Assembly: GCF_026153515.1 (NCBI RefSeq)
Contig: NZ_CP110644.1
Span: forward strand, 3,749,501-3,813,500
Source: Pseudomonas sp. KU26590
GTDB lineage: Bacteria; Pseudomonadota; Gammaproteobacteria; Pseudomonadales; Pseudomonadaceae
Direction of reading: 5' to 3'
Length of the DNA: 64,000 nucleotides
The notes under the pieces were generated by a model. The model was not told the DNA's origin, did not search any database, and worked only from the letters and a program-made list of their open reading frames with translations. The translations under genes were made by a program, and so were the position numbers. This document shows positions 17,677-26,774 of the stretch, one piece after another; within the stretch, counting starts at the first letter, position 1, and each line of letters starts with the position of its first letter.

Positions 17677-18020
17677 GCTTCGCCCCTCTGTAAGTCCGGA
17701 GCTGCAAACTCTTCACGCCGCTGCGGTAAAGGCTCCGGAAGTTTGACCGGCCCGTCGGGCACATCCAGCAGAGGCAAAGGAAACGCCTGCGCCTGGCTGT
17801 AATTTTCGGGAAGCGGCAAGAGAAGCGTCAGCTCCAACTCGCCATCGACGTTATGGACGTCGCCTATGATCCAATCGCAGCTGATAGCTTCAGCAGGAAG
17901 AGTGTCGCCGTCAGCCATGGGTGTGAAGTCAAAGGCCTCGCCGTTGATGATCAGAACTGAACCCGACCTGAAGACTTCAAGCGTGGCATCAAGGCGCTGG
18001 GGGGAGAGATTTATAACCAT
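17673..18020 (-). CDS. Tail-associated hypothetical protein
   Basis: 115 residues from MVINLSPQRLDATLEVFRSG, whose ATG overlaps the fibre stop (TAATG). It is a beta-rich acidic protein with a proline-rich end. No domain is recognised. Tight coupling between fibre and assembly chaperone suggests a fibre accessory protein. Confidence 0.65.
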   Translation of the reverse strand: MVINLSPQRLDATLEVFRSGSVLIINGEAFDFTPMADGDTLPAEAISCDWIIGDVHNVDGELELTLLLPLPENYSQAQAFPLPLLDVPDGPVKLPEPLPQRREEFAAPDLQRGEA

Positions 18021-19135
18021 TAAAACCACCTGCCAATGGCGATGAGATGTACGTATGGCGAGCTAATAGTGGCGGACGGGTGGGAGTTCCCGACGGCTAT
18101 CGCTGTTTGTGTCCCTGTTCCTGCGACATCCTGCGCAGCGTTCAAAAAACCGCCGTTACCGGTTACCGATCCTGCGGCGGTAACGCATGTTGGCTGTCCT
18201 ATAAACGCTGCTGGAAAATACCAGGCAGCTGCGACTGCTGCGTTTGGAGGAAGCGAGGGAAAGGCAATGCCATGCCGGCAAATCATGGTGCCGTCGAGGT
18301 ACTTGATGTAGGACCCATTGCCCGTTGAGCCGGATTCAATAATCGCTCCGGTAGGAATTCCGCCGGATTGAGAAACTGTCCCGACAGCATTCCCCTCATG
18401 GAAAAAGGTCCGCGCAACGGCGCCCATTGAAAATCCGCCGAGCTTGAATTTGTTGTCAGTGTCTATTCCGACGTGGACTGCAAAAGTCCCGTCCCGAATA
18501 AATGTCATGACCGACGACGCTCCGTTATTACCGTCGTTGGCGATTCGGAGGGCGGTATTACTGTCGTTACCGGATGAGCTGATCTCCGCGATGCCAGGCG
18601 GCGCACCTGAGCAAAATGCCGTTCCAGCAGAAGCGTTTGCAGCGCTTAGTCTTACTCCGCCCAGCGCCTCCAGCGCACTGGCGTCCGTCGTCGCTCCGGT
18701 ACCGCCTTTTTCGATCGGGAGGATGTTTTCCGTTGCAACCTCCCCAAGACCCAGATTCGTCCTGGAATCCTCAGCATTTGAAGCCTCAGTACCGCCCTTA
18801 CTCATGGGCAAGATGTCGTAATTACCGGTCGTCCCGAGCGCAGCCAATGTTGCTCCGAACTCATTATTCAAACCGTTGAAGGCATCTGCGAGCGCTTTGG
18901 GATACCCCTGTATGGGCACCACGGCGTACGTGCCGGCACTGGTTGTGACTCCCAGGTAGTTCGGTGATATCGCCATCGCGGTATCGCTGGCGATGTTGGT
19001 CACTTCATACCAGCAGCCATCAGGGCCCAGGAACGCATCCCCCACCCGACTGTTGGCAATAAACGCGGTTCCAGTTCCGGTAACGGTGTTCGAATTTTGG
19101 ACGACCGAAACCGTCCCGGCCTTGTACCAGGGCAT
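18020..19135 (-). CDS. Tail fibre protein
   Basis: 371 residues from MPWYKAGTVSVVQNSNTVTGTGTAF, a common start for Pseudomonas phage fibres. Two repeated turns (ILPMSKGGTEASNAEDSRTNLG and ILPIEKGGTGATTDASALEALG) match the phage fibre repeat. The C terminus (MICRHGIAFPSLPPNA...YVHLIAIGRWF) is the trimeric tip type that contacts the host. It is the likely receptor-binding protein. Upstream coding potential is noise. Confidence 0.82.
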   Translation of the reverse strand: MPWYKAGTVSVVQNSNTVTGTGTAFIANSRVGDAFLGPDGCWYEVTNIASDTAMAISPNYLGVTTSAGTYAVVPIQGYPKALADAFNGLNNEFGATLAALGTTGNYDILPMSKGGTEASNAEDSRTNLGLGEVATENILPIEKGGTGATTDASALEALGGVRLSAANASAGTAFCSGAPPGIAEISSSGNDSNTALRIANDGNNGASSVMTFIRDGTFAVHVGIDTDNKFKLGGFSMGAVARTFFHEGNAVGTVSQSGGIPTGAIIESGSTGNGSYIKYLDGTMICRHGIAFPSLPPNAAVAAAWYFPAAFIGQPTCVTAAGSVTGNGGFLNAAQDVAGTGTQTAIAVGNSHPSATISSPYVHLIAIGRWF

Positions 19136-19169
19136 ATGACAATCCTTTAGAAATAGGTGATTGGCGCGG

Positions 19170-19850
19170 CTAAGCCGCCATCTTTGCGAATACGGCCGGG
19201 AGGTGAAAATCGCGTGGGTTAACGAACGCTTGAGTGATCGCCCACATGTTGCCGCCCGCAAAATCCCACAGTGAAAACAAGGTTCGGCCAACTGTGCTTC
19301 CAGCGAGCAAGTTCATGCCAAATGAGTTGATCATCAGGTATTCATTTTCTGGAAACTCGAAATCCACCCGGTAGTAATTGGAGTAAGAAGTTGTATCCGA
19401 CTGCTCTGATTTTATGTACGTCCAGTTGGTGAAAGCCCGGGTGAACAGCGCTGTAGGCGTTCCGGTGTCATACAGCAGCTTGCTCTGCCCATCCCACAGT
19501 CTCATCCCATAAGTTGCGACGGGTTGTGCCGCGAAGGCCGCCACGAAGTACCGGCCGTTCGGAGGCGCGGTTTTGTTGCTGTACGTTCGGACGTAAAACC
19601 CCGTCCAGTTGCCAGGCGAGCCCGTCAGAAACATCTGCCCCGCTGCGCCCATGACGCCCGATGTGTCAGGGCGGATGAAGACCAGGGGCGGTTCTTGCGA
19701 CGTCACTGCTCGGGGAAAAACGGTCACTGAGCCGCGTCCGGACTCTTGTGTCGGCGAGTAGTGTCCGCTTGAAATGATGCACAACCTGGAGAACTCTGAA
19801 TCGAGGACCACCGTATTTTGGTTATTGCTAAAGCTCAGTCCGAAACTCAT
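19170..19850 (-). CDS. Tail-tip hypothetical protein A
   Basis: 226 residues starting MSFGLSFSNNQNTVVLDSEFSRLCI. It is rich in aromatic and beta-forming residues, with no recognised domain. Its ATG overlaps the previous stop, and it lies between tip protein J and the fibre. A role in the tail tip or baseplate is inferred from position only. Confidence 0.7.
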   Translation of the reverse strand: MSFGLSFSNNQNTVVLDSEFSRLCIISSGHYSPTQESGRGSVTVFPRAVTSQEPPLVFIRPDTSGVMGAAGQMFLTGSPGNWTGFYVRTYSNKTAPPNGRYFVAAFAAQPVATYGMRLWDGQSKLLYDTGTPTALFTRAFTNWTYIKSEQSDTTSYSNYYRVDFEFPENEYLMINSFGMNLLAGSTVGRTLFSLWDFAGGNMWAITQAFVNPRDFHLPAVFAKMAA

Positions 19851-20167
19851 CGAAACCTCATTACCAATAGGCGCATGGACCCTGTAGCGGTGAAGGTGCC
19901 GGGGCTCCAGTTCCGCATCCAGTTCGCGACCTCCACGACACCTGCCCCCATCGCAACCTCGAACTGACGGTCATACTCACCGTAATTCCCGATGGGGATG
20001 ACGACGGCGCTGGCATTGTCCGGGCCGCACCCCGGTACCGAAAAGGTCTGGACCTGCCGCGTCCCGGTGAAGGTAACCACCTGTGAAAGCACCACCCGCA
20101 AAGTGAAAGAGTTTTCGTCCAGTTGCAGGGCGCCCTCGGGGCCCCATATGCGCATTCCATAAGGCAT
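19847..20167 (-). CDS. Tail-tip hypothetical protein B
   Basis: 106 residues (MPYGMRIWGPEGALQLDENSF...). The YGMRIWGPEGALQLD segment is echoed in its neighbour (TYGMRLWDGQSKLLYD), so the two proteins share a small repeat-like module. It starts three bases after J ends and is coupled to the next gene by ATGA. Confidence 0.7.
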   Translation of the reverse strand: MPYGMRIWGPEGALQLDENSFTLRVVLSQVVTFTGTRQVQTFSVPGCGPDNASAVVIPIGNYGEYDRQFEVAMGAGVVEVANWMRNWSPGTFTATGSMRLLVMRFR

Positions 20168-20170
20168 TGG

Positions 20171-23100
20171 CTACCCCAGATATCCGAGACGCACGCGTAG
20201 TACGTTGTTGACGTCGTAGACCGACACGTTTTGCGCATTGATCACCAGCCGCCCTTGTCCGGGCACGATGCCGTTGATTTCCAATGTGCCGTCTTTGTTG
20301 AGAATCCAGCCCTGCTGCCCCGCGATGTAGTTGGTCGAGCTAATGAAACTGCCGATCTTCGCGTTGGTGATCGTGCCGTCCTGAATGAACGTCGGGCCAA
20401 GAAAAAGCTGGCCTCCCTGAGCAACGAACGGCGTTGAGATCCCGCCACCCGCCAGACTGTTGACCAGCGCAAACCGGTCCGCTGACATCAGGATCTGGCT
20501 TTGCAGTCCCGCCTCGGTGTTCTCGATCCCAATGCCGATACCGGCCATCACATACTGCCCGTTAGCGTTGACCTGCAACTTCACGGTGTAGGACGCGGAG
20601 ACTTGGCCGTCGAGCGTTGCAACGGCCTCGCTGGTTTGCTCGATCGCGGATGAGTTGTTCCCCACCGACGCGGTGAGCTGCTGAATCGCGGTCGCCGTTG
20701 CTGACTGGTTATCTGTGACTACCTGCTGCAAGTTGGTGACTTGGGCCGTGTTGTCGCCGACGGTCGCGGTCAGCTGGGTGACGGTTTTCGCCATGGCTGA
20801 ATTCGCGCTGGCCGCCACTTTCGACTCGGTGACGATACTCGCCGTGCTGATCCAGCCGCCCAAGGCGTCGGTGAGATCCCCTTCAGCGTTGTCATCGCGA
20901 GCCGCCGCGCGCAGCGCCTGCAAGCTGCTCGCCTGCGCTGTGACGACACCGTCAAGTTCGGTGATTTCAGTGGTGTTGCTCGCGACCTGCTGTGCCAGGC
21001 CGTTTGCGGTTTCGATACTCCCGCCCACGTCCATCCAGTGCGTCGGATCGGGCGGTGGAGTTTCCAAGGGTACAGCGTCGCTGGCCTGGTAGATGCGCCC
21101 CCCGTCCACGACCATCTCGCCCTTTTCGTAGGTTCGATCAGGGTCATACGCTTTGAGGCCATCCAGCGCATCAATCTGGCCCTGCAAATCATCAATCTTG
21201 TCGATCTGGTCCTGCAGGTCCTGACCCAGCTCAGATTCGCCAATCTGCCCTGCGATCATGTCGAGAATCGGCCCTGCCTCGGAGCTGCTCTGCCCCATCA
21301 CGCCAAGCCCGGCCGGGTACCACGGTCCGATGTTGCCCGTGCGGTCGACGAGCCTCGCCCAGAAGAAGAACGTCACACCGCCCAACAGCCCTTGCATGCT
21401 GTACGCCGACTGCGGATAGGCCAGATCGGTGAGTTTGGTGGCCGTAGCAAGGTCTGTCGTGGGGCCGTACCAGATCTCGGTGCGCTGGGTGTCTTCCGCT
21501 CCGGGCGGAAACGCCCAACTGAGCTGAATACCGAAAATCAGCGGCGCTGCTGTCAGCGACGTCACCGCCGGCGGCAACCCTTCCTTGCCGTTGAGTTGCG
21601 TCAGGACCGAAGTCCGCCAGATCGAGGAGATGTCATAGGCGCTGATCGCCCGCACCCGGGCAAGGTACGAGCCCGCGTAAATGCCGACGATATCGATGCT
21701 CGTCGAGCCCGTGCGCTGCACTTTGATCCAGTTGCCGCTGTCCTTGCGCCACTCGACGTCGTACCCGACCGCGCCGGCGACCGCCGGCCACGTAACCGTC
21801 ATGGTGGTAACAGCAAGGCCTTGGGCGATCGCGGTGTTCGACGCCAGCGCGACGCTTGCCGGCGCCGGAACGACGGTGATCGGGATGACGCTGATCGGCC
21901 GCTCCTCCAGCCTGGCGCCGGTGTCGATGAATGCGAACTTGCTGGGCTCGAACTGCAGCGCCGCGATTTCGTAGTCGCCCTCGACCGTGCGCTTTCTGCT
22001 AAGCACGCGGTATAGCGGGATGGCGAGATCATCGGCGTCCAGCGCCCATTGCAGCTGTGGGGTCGGGGTCTCGCTGTAGGCCGTCGTCACGGTGATGGCG
22101 CGGCCGGCCACAGAATTCACCGTGCGCCCTTCCGCCTTGCCGCTCGGCAGATTGATGATCAGCCGGTCGCCGGGCTTGGCTTGTGTATCACGGTCCAGTG
22201 TCACAATGCGGCCAGCGCCAGCCGAGATACGCCCACCGACTTCGCGCCCGGCCAGCAACGAGTCTGCAATCGGGATGATGTAGCCAGGCAGCGGGATCTC
22301 GCCTTCCATGCCCGTCTTGAACGTGACAGTCCGGTCCTGGTTGTTGCTCATCACCACCCACTTGCCGCGGCGCTGAGCCTCCGACGCCCGGGTGCAGCCG
22401 ATCGCGCTGATCTCGACAGGCTTGTCACCGAAACGCCGCTGCAGCGCGGGATCAGAATACGCAGTGACGTCGGTGTCGTAATTGTTCGCCGGGTTGTCGA
22501 AGCTGACGATCGCCCGGGTGTAACGAGTCTGTGAAGAGGCGCTACCGTACGAGAACTTGCTGTCGATCACGTTAGCGCGCGTGAAGACGTAATCGAAGTC
22601 CTGCGCGCGCGGCATGTCCGCCTGCATCACGATCTGGCCCTCGGCCCAGTACGTCATGCCCCGATAAATGGCCGAGATGTCCCGCAGCAGCGTCCACGCC
22701 TCGGCTTTGCCCTGCAGGTTCATGTCGCAGAGGAAGCGTGGTTCCTGCCCGCCGGCGCCGTCCGGTACCAGCTGATCGCAATACTGCGCGATGCGGAAAA
22801 GCTCCCACTTGTCGACCATCCACGGTTTGATCCGCCGCCCAAGGCCGAAACGGTCTTGAACGCAGATTCCGTAGGTGATCCACGCGGGGTTGTTGGTCCA
22901 GGCTGACTTGAACGTGCCGTCCCAGACGCCGGCGTATGTCCGCGACACAGGATCGTAGTTGCTCGGCACCTGCCACTTGCGGGCGTTGCAGTCGACCGTC
23001 ACCGCCGGGATGTTGGTGAACTGCTCTGCATCGAATTCGAGGTACAGCAGCGCGGTGTTCGGATATCGCAGCTTCGCGTCGATGACTTCGGTGTAACCCG

Positions 23101-23734
23101 CGATCAACATCGTGTCGGCGATCTTGTTGGTGTTCTGGTTCGGCGTCAGGCGACGGACGCGGATCTGCCAGCCGGATGTTGCCGCCGGCAGATCGATCCG
23201 TCGAGAACGCTCGTACCGGGTGGTGGTCTTGCCGTCGACCGCCTCCTCCAGCACCTGGTGATAGGCGCCGCCGTCCGTGGAGACATCGACCGCGTATTCG
23301 ATCCGGTACCCGCCGACATTGCCGCTGTCATCCTGCCGCTGGAGCGCCGGCCACGCGAAACGCAGGCGAACCGCCGAGAGCTGGATGTTATTGAGCGAGC
23401 GCACCCACGCGGTGTCGCTGCGCAGCTCGACGTTGATGGTGGTTTCGTTTTCAACCGATGGGATGCCGGGGATGTAGCTCTGATCGACCGCGCCGCTGCG
23501 CCATTCCCACTTCACGTTCGGGAAGTTGACGTTGCCGCTGGCGTCATTGATCGGCGTGTTATCCAGGTAGATGTCGGCCGCAGTCGGCACACCGTCGAAT
23601 TCGCCCTCGCCGACAGCGATCAGGAGCTTGGCCAGATTGGTGGAGCGCAGGCTGTCGGCTGCTTCGATGGGCGCTTTGGGGCTGCTGCTGCCGCCCTTGG
23701 CGCCGGTGATGTCAATTCTTGCGGCTGCGCCCAT
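20171..23734 (-). CDS. Tail tip attachment protein J (host specificity protein)
   Basis: 1187 residues. The N terminus (GSSSPKAPIEAADSLRSTNLAKLLIAVGEGEFDG) and the long central region (AEAWTLLRDISAIYRGMTYWAEGQI) match the lambda J family. Around residues 640-830 lie fibronectin III-like segments, then a carbohydrate-binding-like stretch (YEKGEMVVDGGRIYQA). A long coiled-coil/DUF1983 part ends in beta-rich sequence. It forms the central tail spike and often decides host range. CTGGAGA precedes the ATG after a terminator. Confidence 0.9.
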   Translation of the reverse strand: MGAAARIDITGAKGGSSSPKAPIEAADSLRSTNLAKLLIAVGEGEFDGVPTAADIYLDNTPINDASGNVNFPNVKWEWRSGAVDQSYIPGIPSVENETTINVELRSDTAWVRSLNNIQLSAVRLRFAWPALQRQDDSGNVGGYRIEYAVDVSTDGGAYHQVLEEAVDGKTTTRYERSRRIDLPAATSGWQIRVRRLTPNQNTNKIADTMLIAGYTEVIDAKLRYPNTALLYLEFDAEQFTNIPAVTVDCNARKWQVPSNYDPVSRTYAGVWDGTFKSAWTNNPAWITYGICVQDRFGLGRRIKPWMVDKWELFRIAQYCDQLVPDGAGGQEPRFLCDMNLQGKAEAWTLLRDISAIYRGMTYWAEGQIVMQADMPRAQDFDYVFTRANVIDSKFSYGSASSQTRYTRAIVSFDNPANNYDTDVTAYSDPALQRRFGDKPVEISAIGCTRASEAQRRGKWVVMSNNQDRTVTFKTGMEGEIPLPGYIIPIADSLLAGREVGGRISAGAGRIVTLDRDTQAKPGDRLIINLPSGKAEGRTVNSVAGRAITVTTAYSETPTPQLQWALDADDLAIPLYRVLSRKRTVEGDYEIAALQFEPSKFAFIDTGARLEERPISVIPITVVPAPASVALASNTAIAQGLAVTTMTVTWPAVAGAVGYDVEWRKDSGNWIKVQRTGSTSIDIVGIYAGSYLARVRAISAYDISSIWRTSVLTQLNGKEGLPPAVTSLTAAPLIFGIQLSWAFPPGAEDTQRTEIWYGPTTDLATATKLTDLAYPQSAYSMQGLLGGVTFFFWARLVDRTGNIGPWYPAGLGVMGQSSSEAGPILDMIAGQIGESELGQDLQDQIDKIDDLQGQIDALDGLKAYDPDRTYEKGEMVVDGGRIYQASDAVPLETPPPDPTHWMDVGGSIETANGLAQQVASNTTEITELDGVVTAQASSLQALRAAARDDNAEGDLTDALGGWISTASIVTESKVAASANSAMAKTVTQLTATVGDNTAQVTNLQQVVTDNQSATATAIQQLTASVGNNSSAIEQTSEAVATLDGQVSASYTVKLQVNANGQYVMAGIGIGIENTEAGLQSQILMSADRFALVNSLAGGGISTPFVAQGGQLFLGPTFIQDGTITNAKIGSFISSTNYIAGQQGWILNKDGTLEINGIVPGQGRLVINAQNVSVYDVNNVLRVRLGYLG

Positions 23735-23750
23735 GCTTTTCTCCAGGCGT

Positions 23751-23775
23751 AAAAAAACCCGCTGGAGCGGGTTTC
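23751..23775 (-). terminator. Terminator upstream of J
   Basis: Minus strand AAACCCGC-TCCA-GCGGGTTT with seven T residues, followed at once by the ribosome site of J. Readthrough or antitermination must be needed for J expression from upstream promoters. Confidence 0.7.
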
Positions 23776-23778
23776 AAT

Positions 23779-23982
23779 TTATGGGTAGTCGGTCCCCCCG
23801 TAGGGGACTTTGCATCGACAGATGCGATTCAGAGCCAGTTTCCACCCCTTTACCGCACCGTATTTTTCAATCGCCAATATTGCGTAATTAGAGCAGGAAG
23901 GCTCATATCGGCAGGCGGATCTGAGGCGGTGTGGAGCAAAGCGCTGGTAGGCGTGAATTACCGCTACAGACAACCGCGCCAT
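23779..23982 (-). CDS. YidD-like membrane protein insertion factor encoded by the phage
   Basis: 67 residues. The family core CRYEPSCSNYAILAIEKYGAVKGWKLALNRICRC followed by PYGGTDYP is that of YidD (formerly the alpha-haemolysin/DUF37 family), a small amphipathic protein that assists YidC in inserting membrane proteins. It is shorter than chromosomal YidD (about 80 residues). It is coupled to the preceding gene (TAATG). Its presence inside a tail operon is unusual. Confidence 0.8.
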   Translation of the reverse strand: MARLSVAVIHAYQRFAPHRLRSACRYEPSCSNYAILAIEKYGAVKGWKLALNRICRCKVPYGGTDYP

Positions 23983-24224
23983 TAACCAGGTCGCCGGAAA
24001 GAAATTACATAATATTGAGAAAGCTCAGCTTTTTGTCCGAAGAGTCCTGCAAAACATCCTGGTTGTACTGCCACTCCGATCGTGTCAATTCGATAAAACT
24101 CCCACCCATCCCCTGCATGCTGATTCACAACATTCTGTAGATAAGCAGCAGCCTCATTCCCTTTTTGATTCTTCGCCTGGACTTCTACGTTTGGCGGAAC
24201 CTGCACCATTTTATATACGAACAC
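23982..24224 (-). CDS. DUF4177-like small protein
   Basis: 80 residues from a GTG with AAGGA seven bases upstream; a longer form from a TTG overlapping the previous stop is possible. The pattern FVYKMVQVP...LQNVVNQHAGDGWEFYRIDTIGV resembles DUF4177 (a short beta-alpha-beta unit with DGWE). It precedes the YidD-like gene with an overlapping stop/start. Function unknown. Confidence 0.6.
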   Translation of the reverse strand: MFVYKMVQVPPNVEVQAKNQKGNEAAAYLQNVVNQHAGDGWEFYRIDTIGVAVQPGCFAGLFGQKAELSQYYVISFRRPG

Positions 24225-24283
24225 TTCGGCATCCTTACGAGTGATTTGGAGGCGCAATCCTATCAGCGTAAATCTGCTGACAC

Positions 24284-24880
24284 TCAAACTTTGTCTTCGG
24301 CGTAAATGCTCGCGCTGATGATCGCGCCGCCCCAGCGCCGCCGGCCGATGCAGATCGGAACGGGGTTGCCGCTGGCGGTGGTGTTTTTGGCAGAGCCAAA
24401 CGCGTAGGACGGCAGATTTTCGGGGGCGCCACTTTGTTTTAACCCGGACGACTGAGGGCTGAGCATCTGCATCACCCCTCCCATCATCAGAGCCGCACCC
24501 AATTGGTGTCCCCAGCCTTGCATGCCGGGCACGTAGAACGACGCGACGAATATCACTGCTCCAATGATCGTCTGAAGAATCCCGGCGCGCTTGCTCCCCG
24601 AAACCACCGGGACGATGCGAAGCTCGCGGGTGCCGCCGAGCTCGAAGCTGTCAGCGGACTCGTTCCTGCGGTTACGGAAAATGGCGAAGCGCATTCCTAG
24701 CCGGTCGAGGCGTTTGATTTCAGCGTCGAACCCGTCCAGTGTGGCTCTTAACGCCTTGAAGGCTTCCCAGACCTGACCTGACTCAATCAGCCGTTTGTGG
24801 ACTCGGCCGAATTTTTTTGCCAGCGATCCTGACAGCAAGATAGTGGTCAATGGGGAATGCTGACTCGGTGCAGCGCGCAT
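24284..24880 (-). CDS. Tail assembly protein I
   Basis: 198 residues from MRAAPSQHSPLTTILLSGSLAKKFG, with CTGGAGA before the ATG. It has the tail-assembly I features: an N-terminal ubiquitin-like part, a glycine/hydrophobic middle (AGILQTIIGAVIFVASFYVPGM) and the end NLPSYAFGSAKNTTASGNPVPICIGRRRWGGAIISA. Lambda I works with K, L and J in tail-tip assembly. It is separated from K by a moron cassette. Confidence 0.8.
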   Translation of the reverse strand: MRAAPSQHSPLTTILLSGSLAKKFGRVHKRLIESGQVWEAFKALRATLDGFDAEIKRLDRLGMRFAIFRNRRNESADSFELGGTRELRIVPVVSGSKRAGILQTIIGAVIFVASFYVPGMQGWGHQLGAALMMGGVMQMLSPQSSGLKQSGAPENLPSYAFGSAKNTTASGNPVPICIGRRRWGGAIISASIYAEDKV

Positions 24881-24894
24881 GATTTCTCCAGGCA

Positions 24895-24918
24895 GAAAAA
24901 ACCGCCCGGAGGCGGTTG
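24895..24918 (-). terminator. Terminator upstream of tail gene I
   Basis: Minus strand AACCGCC-TCC-GGGCGGTT with six T residues, again immediately followed by a CCTGGAGA ribosome site. Confidence 0.7.
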
Positions 24919-24992
24919 AATGAGTAGTGAGCATGAGCAGAGGCAGCTTCCTCCCGGCGTACAAATACCGAATGAACGGGGTGATATCGCAG

Positions 24993-25415
24993 TTACGACT
25001 TGATCGGCGTCGGGGTCAGCTCAGCACTGACCCGTTCTGGTAGCGAGAACATGGCCCCGGTTGCCGGATCGACAATCAGCATCCCGATGATCCCTCCAAA
25101 AACGATGTTCCCCCAGTACCAACCGTCGATGCCGGAGTTGAGCATTTGCGTGCTCGGCGCGTAGCCATCCTTGCGGTAGGTGACGGTGTAGGCCTCGCCA
25201 TCGAAATAGCCTGCTCCCGAATCCAGCATGATTTGGTCTGGCGTCTGTCCCGCATGAATCTGAAAACCGTTTTGATCAGTGATTTTATAGGACGCCCCTG
25301 AGGGGCTTGAGTGGATGGCGACCGGGTATTTCGACTCACTGATGATGCTCGCGCAGCCGGTTGTGGCTAACGCGGCGATAGCGAGGAGTGAGGCTTTGAG
25401 GGGGGTTAAGCGCAT
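24993..25415 (-). CDS. Phage-encoded lipoprotein (moron)
   Basis: 140 residues. The signal peptide MRLTPLKASLLAIAALATTGC ends in a lipobox (TTGC). The segment YPVAIHSSPSGASYKITDQNG is PEGA-like, and a hydrophobic loop (IVFGGIIGMLIVDPATGAMF) follows. Phage lipoproteins of this kind often change the envelope or block superinfection. Here it heads a group of non-tail genes between I and K. The role is inferred. Confidence 0.75.
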   Translation of the reverse strand: MRLTPLKASLLAIAALATTGCASIISESKYPVAIHSSPSGASYKITDQNGFQIHAGQTPDQIMLDSGAGYFDGEAYTVTYRKDGYAPSTQMLNSGIDGWYWGNIVFGGIIGMLIVDPATGAMFSLPERVSAELTPTPIKS

Positions 25416-25583
25416 TTTGCAACTCCGTTGCTCTGTAATTTCCGAGCAAGGATTTTACGCCGTCGGCCTTGCGAGAAAAATAGCCGCGGCTGCTCGCGAA
25501 GCCATAGAAACCTGGGTCTACGACTAATTCCTACAAATTGCATTGGCCGTAGGACCTAACCAGGCGGTTCGAATCTATGATGT

Positions 25584-25603
25584 CTCGGTTTTTTAAAACC
25601 GAG
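25584..25603. repeat. 20-base perfect palindrome in the moron intergenic region
   Basis: CTCGGTTTT-TT-AAAACCGAG lies between the divergent lipoprotein and membrane-protein genes. It could be an operator or a bidirectional stop signal. Confidence 0.5.
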
Positions 25604-25685
25604 GTCGCTCCGGGTCGATGAAGTCTGGAATATCCGACCGGTTCGGGTATCCTCCTCCGCTTTCAAAGCCGATGGAGAAATTTTC

Positions 25686-26147
25686 ATGGACGGATGGGTG
25701 ATAAATCCGCAATGGTGGCTGAGCACTGCTGTTGCAGCAGTAATGGGGGCGGTCATGCCGTTCCTCTACAGAAGTTGTCGACTCGGATTGAAGCGTCTAA
25801 TGGTTGGCGCCCAAGGAAGGATTCGATCGATCTACCGCAACAGAAAGTGTCAGCGTTTGAAGCGGATCAAGGCAATTAGATTTGATAGCGTGGCCATCAA
25901 TCGACAGATCACTCTAAGTTCGGCCCTCCTAGTCCTCTTTATTACGACGGGGGTTGCGACGATAGCTGCGATCATCAATCTGCCGATGGAAATTCAGCGC
26001 AGCTACTCCATGACAGTCTTGATAGGACTGGTTCTTGCAATCCCCGCTCTTCTGTTTGAATTTGCCTGGCTTACCAGTTCATCCCGCTTAGATGATGTTA
26101 TGAAAAGCAGGAAATTGATTCGCCAATCAAGGCGCGGGTTATACTAG
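25686..26147 (+). CDS. Membrane protein, opposite strand moron
   Basis: 153 residues with GGAGA upstream of the ATG. N-terminal membrane segment (WWLSTAVAAVMGAVMPFLY), a basic stretch (RIRSIYRNRKCQRLKRIKAIRF), then two further helices (LSSALLVLFITTGVATIAAII and MTVLIGLVLAIPALLFEFAW). It is transcribed against the tail operon and has no recognised family. Likely expressed in the lysogen. Confidence 0.65.
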   Translation: MDGWVINPQWWLSTAVAAVMGAVMPFLYRSCRLGLKRLMVGAQGRIRSIYRNRKCQRLKRIKAIRFDSVAINRQITLSSALLVLFITTGVATIAAIINLPMEIQRSYSMTVLIGLVLAIPALLFEFAWLTSSSRLDDVMKSRKLIRQSRRGLY

Positions 26148-26354
26148 ACGCGATTCGAAAAAGCTTATTTTCCATAGCCGCTCTATTCGTTTTTAGTCAT
26201 ACCAAGGCTGCAGGTGTGATCTAAGCCCTTCATAGATACAAGCGTCAAGATCCGTGATGCGGCTTGATCAAGTACACAGGTAAATGTTTTGTGCAATCTG
26301 CAACCGAGACCATCAACCGTAATGGTCAAACTCGAAGGTCGTGAGCTCAACCCG

Positions 26355-26774
26355 TCATTTAGATCCTTTGACCGCGTCCGCCGTTGCCTTGATGACCTCT
26401 TTCATCATCTCAGCACTCAAAGGAAGAGGCGCTAAATCGTCGTCTTGCTCTGGCTTGGGCCGGTGATGGAAATACCGCAATAACGCGATCAAAAGCAATG
26501 TCGGGACAGTAGAAAGCGAGACGACAATAGGTATGTCGCCAGTGGTGTGGGGCCTGACTGAGGAAAAGAAATACCAAAATCCGACCGTTACACGAATGTT
26601 ACCTATGAACACAAACGCAAGTAAGGCTAAGTAGAAAACTAAAACTAAGACGATGGTTACAGTGGTCAACCTCTTTTCCCACCGGAAACGCCAAGCTTCT
26701 TTTCTCAGGTAATCGCTGATTAACCCCGGATTCTCTACCTCGCCGCCGGCCAAATCATCACTATTATCGATCAT
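26355..26774 (-). CDS. Two-helix membrane protein coupled to an ImmA/IrrE peptidase
   Basis: 139 residues. Two membrane helices (LTTVTIVLVLVFYLALLAFVFIG and PIVVSLSTVPTLLLIALLRYF) lie between acidic N- and C-terminal cytoplasmic parts. Its ATG overlaps the stop of the peptidase gene upstream (ATGA), so they form a pair. The family is not recognised. It may be a toxin-like effector, membrane anchor or substrate of the peptidase. Confidence 0.7.
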   Translation of the reverse strand: MIDNSDDLAGGEVENPGLISDYLRKEAWRFRWEKRLTTVTIVLVLVFYLALLAFVFIGNIRVTVGFWYFFSSVRPHTTGDIPIVVSLSTVPTLLLIALLRYFHHRPKPEQDDDLAPLPLSAEMMKEVIKATADAVKGSK

